A stretch of 64,000 nucleotides of DNA from Spirodela intermedia (lineage: Eukaryota > Streptophyta > Magnoliopsida > Alismatales > Araceae): positions 129,001-193,000 of the forward strand of contig LR746277.1 of assembly GCA_902729315.2 (NCBI GenBank). Reading direction: 5' to 3'. A program made the position numbers and the translations under genes. The notes below the pieces were generated by a model. That model worked only from the letters and a program-made list of their open reading frames with translations. It had not been told where the DNA came from and did not search any database. Every line of letters starts with the position of its first letter. Position 1 is the stretch's first letter. This document shows positions 49,367 through 59,913 of this stretch, piece after piece.

Positions 49367-52110
49367 ATGGTGGTGGTGACGTCGGGTTGGAGCGGCGGCG
49401 GAGGTGCCCGAGCGGTGCCTCCGGTCTCGGAGAACGACAGCGGGGAGTACGGGGAGGAGGATGGAGGACTGGCGGCGCTGCTGGAGAACACCGCCGCTTT
49501 GGGAGAAGGGAGGAAGAAGAAGAAGCCGTCGAGGTGGCCCCCGGGCTTCCGGTTTCATCCGACGGACGAGGAGCTGGTTCTGTACTACCTCAAGAGGAGG
49601 ATCTGCCGCCGCCGCATCCAGATGGATATGATCGGCGAGGTGGACGTCTATAAGTGCGAGCCCTGGGAGCTGCCTGGTATAATTCTCCTCAGAAAACTCG
49701 CCATCGTCTACAGGATCGAATTCCGTGAGCTATATCTTTGTTTATTGTGTGATCGTCCCCTGCTCCTCCGAATTTCTCTCGGACATCCCTCCACCCCCGC
49801 CGACGCGATCGTCTGATGCCGTCGCGCCTGACTTCATCTTCGTTTTACGGCGATTCCTGAATTCCCTTTCGCCGCTTCATCCCACCAATGCTTTCATTTG
49901 TTTTCGGCTGAGAGCAATTGTTCCGTCACAGCGGATCGCGAGCTTTTCGTCACGAAGCTTTGTAATCAATGGAGTCCTCTCATGAAAAGGGGAAGGGTAA
50001 ACCTAATTTCAGAGACTCGTTAAGCGTGGTTGTGACCTAAATGGCATCCCTCTCTCGCCCTTCCTTTTTCCGGTTGATCGACAGAATTCCTCCGGAGTGA
50101 AGCTCTTTACTCTGGGAATCTCACCTTCTTCTGCCTCCTGTGGTCTTCCCCGACGAGTTTTTTTCTATTGGTAGATCCTTCCTCTTTTCCTTCTTGATTT
50201 CCATCATCTCGCGGGATGATCTCTTGGAATGATCCCTGTAGCCACAGCGAGTCTCCTTCATTTCTGATGTGTTTGTTCTTGAGACTAAATGCTTCTTCTC
50301 TTGTTTTTTTTTTCCCTTGAACAGAGAAATCGATCCTGAAGACCGGCGACAAGCAGTGGTACTTCTTCAGCCCCAGGGACAGGAAGTACCCAAATGGATG
50401 GAGATCGAACAGGGCCACCAAGACTGGGTACTGGAAGACCACCGGCAAGGACCGGCCCATCTCCCACAGCTCACGTCTGGTGGGCATGAAGAAAACCCTG
50501 GTATTCTACCATGGACGCGCCCCGAAAGGCGAGCGCACCAATTGGGTGATGCACGAGTACACCATGGACGAGCAGGAGCTCTCCAATGTCAGAAAAGCAC
50601 AGGTTTTTGGACAAGTCTGAGACTGCTCTCCTTCTGTTCTCGCTCGATTCCTGGGTGTAATTATTAGTCTTCTCCAAAATATTTGCAGGATTCTTTCGCC
50701 GTTTACAAGGTGTATGAGAAGAGCGGACCAGGCCCCAGGAATGGGGAGCAGTATGGGGCTCCTTTCAGAGAAGAGGAGTGGGTAGATGAGGAAGCAGTCG
50801 ACGACACAGTGACTGGCCCAGATGACACTGAAACTGTTCCACGGGTGCTTCCCTCTCTTGATGTTATGGCCACGGCGCAGAGCAGGGGAGATGGCAGTGA
50901 TCTCCCCATGGATGAGCTGGAGATGCTTCTGATGCAGGCCGAGAACGATCAAACAACAGATTCGCAGCCTGCAACTCAGAGTTTAGATATCTTGGAGATC
51001 ACATCGGAGGTGGGAAAGTTTTCGTCAACTTAACTTCCATGCGGCTTTGAAATAATTCGCCAAGTCCTGTGTAAATATCAAAGATCGTCTCTCGTCTTGC
51101 AGGTTGCTTTAGAAAATGAACTGGAGAGCAGCACGCTAATGGCTTCCCTTCTGGCGGCTTCTCCTGGTGATGAGAGCTTCGATTGGGGCGGCCCTGATGG
51201 AACAGCAGCCATAGAGGGCGACTCTGAGATTTCACACCATGCAGCAGGTCAACCGTCAGAAGGGCCCCAATTGACATCAGATTTGGATTATTTCGACCAA
51301 ACCCAGGTGGACAAGGTTGACGACTTCTTGGAGGTCGTTGACCTTGATGATTTCATGGAACCCGGCTTGCCCCAATTGGAGGATGTCTTCTATGATCCCA
51401 GCGATGACTTATTCTCGGCCATGGTTCTTCTGGGAACACCCAATATTCTCGATCATATGGCCCCCAATCCGTATCAAGAAGGTTTCAATGGATTCCATGG
51501 AGCTCAGGTCACCACCCAGCTCTGGGAACACGACCATTGTTCCTCAGTGGCTCCACCCTCAGGTACTTGACTGAAAGTAGTCCTGCCCATGTAGTTAACA
51601 AAAAAAAAGAAAAAAGAAATAAATAAAAAGAAAGAAGAAGAAGAAGAAGAAGAAGAAGAACGTGGATTATTGACCACAATGCTGATAGGTTTACTACTAG
51701 CTTCTCTTTATCTTCTTATGCCTTCAAACATTGTAGGCATCGAGCAACACACTCAGGCGGTTCTCCAGCAGGAGGGCGACGGTGAAGGTGGCTCTGGCTC
51801 CTGGTGGAGCTCTGTCTCCACCATGCTGATCAATTCTGTGCCCACCAAGCCAGCTTTTGCTTCTGAGAACGAGTTCGTCGGCCGGGCATTGGAGCGGGTC
51901 TCAAGCTTCAGGGTTGGGTGTGCAAGACCCAGAGACCCTGGAGATCTAACAGGAGGGACCGTCCAAGGGAGGCGGAGCGGAGAGGGCCCCGACAGGGGCC
52001 TGCTCTTCCTCTCATTCCTGATCGCACTAGGAGCTGTGCTCTGGGTGTTGACCATTAGCCTCGTCGTCAAGGTCCTGAAAGCTCTCGTTGGAAGACTTAT
52101 CTCTTCATAG
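49367..52110 (+). CDS. membrane-anchored NAC transcription factor (NTL type)
   Basis: Five exons, 49367-49676, 50325-50602, 50689-51009, 51103-51562 and 51737-52110 (stop TAG), in phase, give 580 residues. The NAC domain covers about 57-207: [20 protein letters not shown] (subdomain A), then the [16 protein letters not shown] region, [30 protein letters not shown], and [12 protein letters not shown] with FAVYKVYEK. The middle is acidic, with activation-type patches such as [20 protein letters not shown]. The C terminus (about 544-567) is a single hydrophobic helix, [20 protein letters not shown], followed by a short basic tail. This is the NTL arrangement (ANAC013/016/017-like): tethered to ER or plasma membrane and released by proteolysis under stress. 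The subfamily is inferred from layout, and which orthologue is undecided. An (AAG)n run lies in intron 4. Confidence 0.95.
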
Positions 52111-53083
52111 TTCAGTCACTCGGTGGTCAGAACAGATTTGTACAGCCTGGTCGACCAAGACCAATCGGACAAAAGTCAACGACTTTTGAGTGCCCTGCTC
52201 CCTTCGAGCCGCGGGGTTCTCCATTTGTCCCAGGTATATATAACAGACGAAGAAGAAGCAGGAGGAAGAGGTAGATGGTGGTCTCTTCAGTCGATCAACA
52301 GGTCAAATGCCGATAGAGGATTACAGCTCCCTCTTCCTTTACTTCTTGTTTTTAATTGCTATGGAGGTGGCGAGATTATAGGATGTAGCCACCCTGTTGC
52401 TGTGTTGTGTTCTTGAGGAGGGTTGCTCGTTGACTCCTGTGTTTCCATGGGCCGTTGACTCATTCATGTAGATCAATCTTCATGGGATCCTCGAGTCTCA
52501 AGCAAACTCTAATTTTGTTGATAGGTTATTTTAATGAGGAATCCAGCCTAATTAATGGCATATATGTACATCACATGCTCATATCTTCTGACCTGATTGC
52601 ATGCGCTTAGAGTGAGAAAGAATCCGAGTGTCATTGTTATTATTATCCGATGTAAATTATCTGTGTCATGCTGAAAATGACGCCGGTGATGATTTATATT
52701 TTTTTACAGTTGAAATAGCTGAGGATAAATCTGTGTAAATTTGATTTGACCTGTGAAATAAATTTTAATATTATTATCATTAGTAAAACTATTATTCAAG
52801 ATAAGATCTATGCAGAAAATGGCAAAGTTGATGATTTCTATTTTTTGATGGAATAATGAAAGCCGAGCATCTCTTTTAAAAAAATAAGTACCCTATCTAA
52901 ATACCTTAAATCTAAGATAAGGTTGCTTCAGTTTATTTATGTAATAGAAATAAAACCTATATATTTTTTAGCATTTAATAAACAAAGAAGTTCGTCCGTG
53001 TTCTTGCATTTGAAAATTAGAAAATTTTGATCTCACGGTTCCTAAAAATCTGGGAAGGATTCTGATCAGGACAAAGAAGGTTG

Positions 53084-53122
<39 letters not shown>

Positions 53123-54334
53123 GTTTAGTCAACGGATGATGATTCAAGGCCGTAGCAGGTCTGGCCTCCCCACTGCCCACGTTTAGGAAGAATCCGGGAA
53201 GGGCGCCGATAATAGAGAAAGCAGAAGAGAAGATTCTTCAATCCAAGCGGCGTTGACTGCCAGAAAAGGAGAAACTGGCCCATAGCTGGGGGGGAGTCTA
53301 CGGACCGGGCCCGATCGGACCTCCAGAGACCTTGACTTCCTCGAATGGCCAACTGGCTCAGGAGGAAGACCCCCCACGGCTCATCGTAGCTGCGGGAGTC
53401 TATGGGTCCCCATCACCAGTGGGCTGTAAAGCTTTCCAAGCCAGAAATAGCAGTCTTAGAGGGTGGGTAGGGCTTCCATGGAAAGAGAAAAGAATTAGGT
53501 GGGCTCAAATTTCGAGCAGCAGATCCACAGCTCAGAAGATGAGGGCTGGAGGTCATCTGGTCAAACTTTGGTTTGGGCCTGTGTTTCAACCCAGCTGAGT
53601 TTTTTCTTCTCTGGTGGTTCGTCTTGGTTGAAACCCGGATCATTGACTTTGATGATAAGAAGAGCAACCATGATCTTTTTACCAACTTGATGGGCTCTGA
53701 AGGTCAAAGTATGCGAGAAATGAGGCCAATGAGATGAGGGAATTCCCCCCGGGAGGTTGAGAGGCAGGCTGTGAAGAAAATAAACAACTGCATCATCAGA
53801 AATTCCAAGCGAATAATCAGCGCCGGCCCCACAGAGAATAAGACCGCCGCGTTGACCTGATTGCGCGGTCAAGGATCCGAAAAAGCCCCATGAATCGTCA
53901 AAGCAATCACCAGTAGCAAGAGCCATTTGATCAGCTTTCTTCCCCCAAACTTTTCCAGCAGCATCACTGGAAAAATGGGATGAGAAAAAAAGAAGACTTT
54001 TATTTCTTTTGTACCGCGCCCCGTGGTTTCCATTCATCTGGGAGGTAATCTGGGTACCTGGGCAACTCAGAAACAGCTAAATACCCACACACATTCATCG
54101 ATTTAGAGTATGAATATGGTGAAATAGTCGCAATTAGACCTCTCTCTCCTGCCCTTTTCCTTGTTCCCTTTTATTTATTGCACAGCGTGAAGGTTCATGC
54201 GTGGGAAGAACAAGGTAGAGGTCAGCTAAGATCATAACAATGGCTGAGAAATTTTTCTAGGAGACCAAGGATTTTGAAAAAAAAAGAAGAAAAAATGGAT
54301 TTTCCAGCCTACTATCCGCGTTGAAAAAAACAAA
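52111..54334. other. NAC 3' region and intergenic DNA
   Basis: After the NAC stop comes 3' UTR-like and AT-rich DNA to about 53.0 kb, then a CT run at 53085-53120. A moderately GC-rich segment at 53.1-54.05 kb has a 158-codon minus frame (54037-53561). That frame has no recognised motif, and its start lies in weak context, so I do not call it a gene. Confidence 0.45.
53085..53120. repeat. (CT)n microsatellite
   Basis: An uninterrupted CT run. Confidence 0.95.
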
Positions 54335-55675
54335 TTAGCTGCCCTGCTCATCCGAGGACCCGGCGGCTGTCCGGCGGCGGCCATGGCGACGGTCAATGAG
54401 CTCGAAAAGGAGGTTGCGGGCGTTATTGATGGTGGTGCAGCAGTGGCAGACGTGGTCCTCGAGCTCCTGGAGCATCCTGTGCAGCGGCGCCCTGGTCGGC
54501 CGGAGCTGCCTCAATGTAGCTTCGACGAAGCGGCGGTCTCCTTCGGCGACGGTGAGGGCCTGCAAGACCAGACCCCTGTCGTCCTCCACCGCCTCGTCCA
54601 CCCGGCGAACTAGTCTCTCAACGGTGTTCAGGTGATTTCTCAGCACGAAGACTCCCTTGGCGGCAGCATCAAGCTGGGCGATGTGCTCTGTCAGCCGCCG
54701 CTTCTTGGGGGCCAGTGGGTCGGCGGGGCACCGGAGGAAGCCCACCAGAGCTGCTCCCATGGCGGGGAGGGCGTGCGCGGCGAGGAGCACGCCGAGGGTG
54801 ATGGCCAGGGCGGAGCCGATGAGGCAGACGGCGGAGTAGACGGCGACGCCGGGGAGGAGGCGGGCTCGCCGCCGCGCCAGTCGGAGGCAGGCTCTGAGCT
54901 CCTCGCGGAGCTCGTCGAGGCATCTACACATCTCCGGGAACCCGGCGGCGCCACTGAACGGGTTCTCTTTGACGTAGAACTCCTTGAAGACTTGCAGGAC
55001 CCATTCACACTGCGACGGGGAGAGAAATTGGTGGCTGCGGCGGCGGGGGCGGTGTCGGTTCTGGCAGGAGGACGGCGAGGCGATCGACGCGGGGGACGAG
55101 GCGGCGGTGGTGCCGGCGGTGGTCGCGGCGCTGGGGAGGTCTTCGAGGAGATTCAGGAGAGGGGTGTAGATGGCGCGAGCGCATTCTATGCGGCCGTGGA
55201 GGCGCAGGCAGAGACGGGAGGTGCTCTCGCTGCCGCCGAAGTAATCGGAGACGATCCGGGAGAGGCGACCAGAGCGGACGCGGCGGAGAGCCTCCTCCAC
55301 CGATTCCCTGTCGGGCTGGAGAACCTCCGACAGCAGATGGGCCGACCTCGATAACCCCAGCAGCGGCGGCGCCGCTACTCCCCCTAAATCGGCGGCCGAG
55401 TCGTCGCCGGCGCCGGAGGAGAAAGACTGGAGCTTGGACTTGATGTCGACGACGTGTGTTGTTTGGATGGTGCGGGTGTACTCGCGGGTGAGCAGGTTGA
55501 AGGTGGATGGGGAGGCAGCGCCGCCGCGGGGGGTGCCATCGGAGGGCAAACTGGGCGGCTGCGGGGCCTCATGCTCTGATTGGCCGGCAGAGGAGGATTG
55601 ACGGACGGGACCCCGCGGGGTGGGAGTCTCCGATGAGTTCCCAGAGGAAGGATTGAAGCTCCGGCACCACCGCAT
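54335..55675 (-). CDS. UPF0496 (At14a/DUF677-like) membrane protein
   Basis: A single uninterrupted minus-strand frame of 446 residues starts with a true ATG at 55675 (MRWCRSFNPSSGNSSETPTP). Family features are NLLTREYTRTIQTTHVVDI (about 60-78), the SDYFGGSE region, and VLQVFKEFYVKENPF (about 226-241). A hydrophobic hairpin follows at about 276-315 (VAVYSAVCLIGSALAITLGV). The C-terminal helical part, with QLDAAAKGVFVLRNHLNTVE, matches UPF0496 proteins (rice UPF0496 proteins, Arabidopsis At3g19330). Function in the family is poorly known; At14a-related members are linked to plasma membrane-wall-cytoskeleton contact. The coding sequence is extremely GC-rich, unlike the AT-rich block nearby. An extra intron cannot be excluded, but the frame needs none. 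Confidence 0.9.
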   Translation of the reverse strand: MRWCRSFNPSSGNSSETPTPRGPVRQSSSAGQSEHEAPQPPSLPSDGTPRGGAASPSTFNLLTREYTRTIQTTHVVDIKSKLQSFSSGAGDDSAADLGGVAAPPLLGLSRSAHLLSEVLQPDRESVEEALRRVRSGRLSRIVSDYFGGSESTSRLCLRLHGRIECARAIYTPLLNLLEDLPSAATTAGTTAASSPASIASPSSCQNRHRPRRRSHQFLSPSQCEWVLQVFKEFYVKENPFSGAAGFPEMCRCLDELREELRACLRLARRRARLLPGVAVYSAVCLIGSALAITLGVLLAAHALPAMGAALVGFLRCPADPLAPKKRRLTEHIAQLDAAAKGVFVLRNHLNTVERLVRRVDEAVEDDRGLVLQALTVAEGDRRFVEATLRQLRPTRAPLHRMLQELEDHVCHCCTTINNARNLLFELIDRRHGRRRTAAGSSDEQGS

Positions 55676-55742
55676 CTGCCCTCCTCGATGAAGCGGGCAG
55701 GGTCAGAAGAAAGAGAAGAAAGAGGGTGACTGGGTCAGCGAG

Positions 55743-55762
55743 ATATATATATATATATATCT

Positions 55763-55790
<28 letters not shown>
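55743..55790. repeat. compound (AT)n-(GA)n microsatellite in the UPF0496 5' region
   Basis: AT units at 55743-55760, then GA at 55764-55790, about 70-115 bases upstream of the UPF0496 start codon. The AT part could serve as a TATA element. Confidence 0.9.
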
Positions 55791-55794
<4 letters not shown>

Positions 55795-56538
55795 ACCCGA
55801 CGGTCGATTAGTACTGCCGGGCTGTAATCTCTGGAGACCGAAAGCTGCCATTTCTTGTGAGCTGTCCCTGAAAATGGCTGCTTTCCCTCTCTCTCTCTCT
55901 ACACACTCCAACTTCTCACATGTTGGGGCTTTGCCCATGTCAAGTTTAGATTTCATAAGAGTTGAATCATAAAATTGGGATGTGCCTTAGGAGGGAAGAA
56001 CATCTTTTTTTCATTTTTTTTAATTGATTAAGCAAGCTACTGCTCATCCTCATTCATGGCCGTATCGATCTACCAGGTCAAGATTCTTCAATTCATTAGT
56101 TATTAGTCTTCAACTTATCATAGCCAACTGGGGTAGATCGTAGTCACCTAAATACGCTGATAATCATATGATATGGTTGGAATGATATTATTCTAGTAAT
56201 TCTTTGAAGGATTATATTCAGCTGAAGACAACATCAGACGATATTAAACCGAAGAGATCGATCGAGAAAATGGCAAGTTTTCGAGCTGAAAATTAAGAAA
56301 TTGGAGGAAAATTTTCGAGCTGAACCACCCAGAAGCTCATCACCTTCAACATGATCAACATCCACACAGGTCTGCGATCAGGGGACAGAAACATCAGACA
56401 GCATGGGAACGACCGGCCAACAAGAACCCATGGCTCTGATAGAAGAAGGCAGTCGGAGGAGATTATTCGCAGAACCGACACAGAAAGCTTTTGAAGCAGG
56501 CAGCCGGAGGAGGGGGAGGAGAACCAGGGGGTGGTGGT
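55791..56538. other. spacer between UPF0496 and the first CTL gene
   Basis: AT-rich, with no gene seen. It holds the UPF0496 promoter (reading right to left) and the 3' UTR of the CTL gene ending at 56539. Confidence 0.5.
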
Positions 56539-57701
56539 TCAGGAGGAGGAGGTGGCGTCCTTGCCGGAGGGGTTGAAGGCGAGCTGCTCTGCGCAGTCCA
56601 GATTGTCGCCGGAGTACTGGCGGCCGACGCCCATCAGATCGAGGTAGAATTGGTAATGGGAGATGATGTTGTTCATGGAGTCGATGTAACCCTGGCCGCA
56701 GACCAGGTCGCCATAGAGGACGTTCATGGTGGCACCAAACCCGGGCACTCTCTTCGACAGGGTGTCGTTCTTGGTGGGCTTCCAGTTGCCGACGAAGACG
56801 TCGTGAGCGGAGGGCTGCTTCTTCTTCATCGGCGTCATCCACCGCCATATCGCAGCCTGGAAGGCTAGGGTGGCGTTCTGCTCGAGGTACTCCGGGTGAT
56901 TCAGAAGGTCGGCCTTGATTCCCTCCCCGATGACCCCGTAGTTGTAGTTCCTGAGAGCCGATGAATCAGAGACCAGACGAAGAAGACGAAGAAGAAGGAT
57001 GAAGATGAAGAAGAAAAGGAGGGGGAGGAAGAAGGATGCGTACCAGTAGACGGGGAGAGCGCCGCGGCCGTAGTATAGGACACCGGGGCTGCAAGGATAG
57101 TCGGAGTTTTCTGCGCAGTAGTCCTGGCTGGGGCTCATCTCGCGGTTGTAGCAGAGTCCCCAAGCCAGGGGGCCGCCGGTGGCGACGCCATATCCACCTG
57201 CAAGAAACCAGATCGAGATTCAGGCGGATCTGTCGATTCTGGAAGAAGGGGGAGAAGAGGATATAGGATCTGAGGATTAGGGTTCTACGGGTTTCTGACT
57301 GGATCTGATTAATCAGGGTTTCTGAATAGGGATTACTCACATGAGGTCTTGCTCCCGACGTGGCCGAAGAAGGCGGCGATCTCCTTCATCTGCATCTGCT
57401 TGCCGCCGGTGGTGCCGAAGCCGAGTGGCTCGAAGAGGGCCGCGGCGGTGATGAAGGCCTGGTAGTCCCAGAGACCGACGGCGTGGGCCACGGGGGCGTT
57501 GCGATTGGGGAAGAGGTTCTCGAACTGGTAGACCTGGAAGAGATCCATAATGGTGGCGTTGCAGCAGTAGACGCTCGGCCCCCTGCACTCCCATCCCTTG
57601 TCACACATCTTCTCCTTCTCCTTCTTCCCCACCGCCGGCCCCGCCGCCGCCACCAGCAGCGCCACCACCGCCACCGCCGCCGCCCAGCGCCCGCCCATCA
57701 T
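56539..57701 (-). CDS. CTL: chitinase-like protein, CTL1/POM1 type, copy 1
   Basis: Three minus-strand exons, 57701-57341, 57197-57044 and 56950-56539 (stop TGA), give 308 residues. A signal peptide, MMGGRWAAAVAVVALLVAAA (cleavage near AVG/KKEK), is followed by a Cys-rich CDKGWECRGPSVYCCN. The GH19-like domain then has FQVYQFENLF, FEPLGFGTTGGKQMQMKEIA, FFGHVGSKTSCGYGVATGG, GRGALPVYWNYNYGVIGEG and AIWRWMTPMKKKQPSAHDVF. The canonical GH19 HETTGG catalytic glutamate is Lys here (GSKTSC), as in CTL1/CTL2, so no chitinase activity is expected. Family role: apoplastic glucan-binding protein needed for cellulose assembly. It is about 2 kb from a near-identical copy on the same strand. Intron 1 is 143 bases. 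Confidence 0.96.
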
Positions 57702-58659
57702 CGACCCGCACTCGCCTGCGATTCCTCATCATACAGAACATGATCAAACTTCCTCGCTCCTCTCTGGGGGGCTGAAGAACGAGAGATCGTGAAGGCGGTG
57801 GCGGCGCATTCAAAGGGGGTTCGAAGGAGATCCGGCGAGGACGAGTGCGCAGCGGAAGCCATTGATCCACGAATGCCGTCACCTACCTCCTCTGCTTCCT
57901 CCTTTCCAACGCCGACGCCGCCGCCGCCGCCGCCGCCTTCTGCTTCCTCAAGGCAAGTCTTCGCTCGCACCAGCCACCAACCTGCCTGAGGAGCAACGAA
58001 GCTTTGGGAGGGGTTCTCTGCGCACTAAGTACAACCAAGACGACAGCGACGTCTTACCCGCCAACAGCCCCAGGGAAATCCAGGCCGTCCATTTCCATCT
58101 TCTATGTGATGGGTAGAGAGAGAATGGAGCGTTTAGGAGAGAGGAGATATGAAGAAATGGGTAGGCTGGAAGGGAGGACAAGTGGCGATCTCCGTGAGCT
58201 CGCCGAATAAATTAATATAAATAATTAAATATTTGGTCGTAAATTAATAATAAATAGAAAATTAGATTCGGTATATCGTCTAACTCGGGCGACCATTAAG
58301 TTTCCTAAAAAGTACGAATTATAATTTATTAATAAATGTATTAATATGATCATAACAGCATTTTATGGATTCCAGCTTCTCCACACTACGAGAGAAAAAA
58401 TCTATTTTTATGTGGTAATATAGTTTCTCTCATTATAGAAAAACCCCAATAAATAATGTCAACATGCAACTGCTTTTGGAGATCTAATGCTTTGTACCTA
58501 AAAACCCTCTCTCTCTCTCTCTAGAGTTCCCATTATCTCTGCAGTAGTCAAAATTTCCTATATTTCGATCTTACTAATGTAATTCCTATCATATCATTTG
58601 TCTGATGCAGATTCAGCATAGATAAATATCGAACAAATTCCTTTTGAAATCAGACCTAG

Positions 58660-58714
<55 letters not shown>

Positions 58715-59116
58715 TTTTAGATTGGACATTGTCAAGGCTCAAACATAATACTTTGTAAACTTTGTTAATGGGACACCTTGGCAGGATAATATCAGCCAAG
58801 AAGGCCAAAGAGAAAATGTTCAAAATATTTTTATAATAAATATAAAAGACAATATTAATGATTAGAAATATTGATAGCGGATGTGCATGCAACTGGTGAA
58901 TGCGGGTAATTAGAGAATTAAATCTCGATACCAATATATTTTTATGCACTTTAAACAAAATAAGGCCGATACTGGAACCTTCATAATAACTATATATTCT
59001 GTCATATTCTACAACTTAGATAGATGAACTGTGTTAGAGTTCTAAATAGTGATCATATTGTGGGGGGGAAATCGGAAAACCCTAAGGGCATTTTGGGAAA
59101 GGTTATATAGGGCTAT

Positions 59117-59149
<33 letters not shown>

Positions 59150-59913
59150 TCTATTATCTCTCTCTATTTAAAGGGTGATAAAGGTCAACAAAGCACAAGA
59201 TGGTTTTTCACCATTCCTTCCCTCTTTCTTGGAGACATAGGCTTCTTTCCTCCACTTCATTCCAGGTTTCACTCCTCCCAAGCTTGTTTTCAACAATCAT
59301 ATTTTTTTTCAGCTCTAGAACTCTAATCATCAACCTTTCAAGCTTATTATCATATCATACCATGCAGCTAGAGAGAGGGAGTCATCCAAGAAGATGGGAA
59401 CACATAGAGAGATCCATGGTAAGGCAGTAGATGAGCAAAACCATGGCTTAGGGAACAAACCGACAAAAAGAAATGAATTGAGAAATGGCCGCCAGCCTCG
59501 CTCGACAGAGGAGAGAATCAGATTGTGGAGAAAAATACAAAAAATTCAGTATTCACAAACAGCAATAATATGAATAACGAGATCTTTATGAGACAATTGA
59601 CATGGTGATAACTCACATGAGTGGCAAGAATGGCCACTCTGTGCTTCAACCCCCAACAGAGGAGCATCAACAGAACATAATCTAGTCACACAGCACAGCA
59701 GCCTTGTGAGACCAGCCTGCCATGTGGAGCAGCAAATATGGATTCAACCCTCCAAATTCTCACAAAGAAGAACAAATTCACACGGATACTATTTTTGAAT
59801 ATCTATATTCAAGGGCAATCAACAACATAATCATAGTACTAAATTTCCGTGTCCTCCTAGCCCCCTTAGAGGATCAGGTAGACACATGGGTACCTTTGGT
59901 GGAGATTTTTAGC
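57702..59913. other. CTL copy 1 promoter and spacer between the two CTL genes
   Basis: 57.70-58.2 kb is GC-rich with a (GCC)n run at about 57911-57935, likely 5' UTR/promoter of copy 1. The rest is AT-rich with a GA run and CT runs at 59116-59165. No additional gene is recognised; the short plus frame at 59200-59430 has no motif. Confidence 0.5.
58662..58710. repeat. (GA)n microsatellite
   Basis: An uninterrupted GA run of about 49 bases. Confidence 0.97.

Noticed and set aside
53561-54037. Protein-coding gene of 158 codons on the minus strand
   Set aside because: No recognisable motif, no supporting splice signals and biased composition; insufficient to call a gene.
54632-55354. 240-codon plus-strand frame antisense to UPF0496
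   Set aside because: A shadow of a very GC-rich true gene: Gly/Ala/Glu-rich with no family match, while the minus frame matches UPF0496 throughout.
56539-57701. Active class I/II chitinase
   Set aside because: The catalytic glutamate of HETTGG is replaced by lysine and there is no hevein-type chitin-binding domain.
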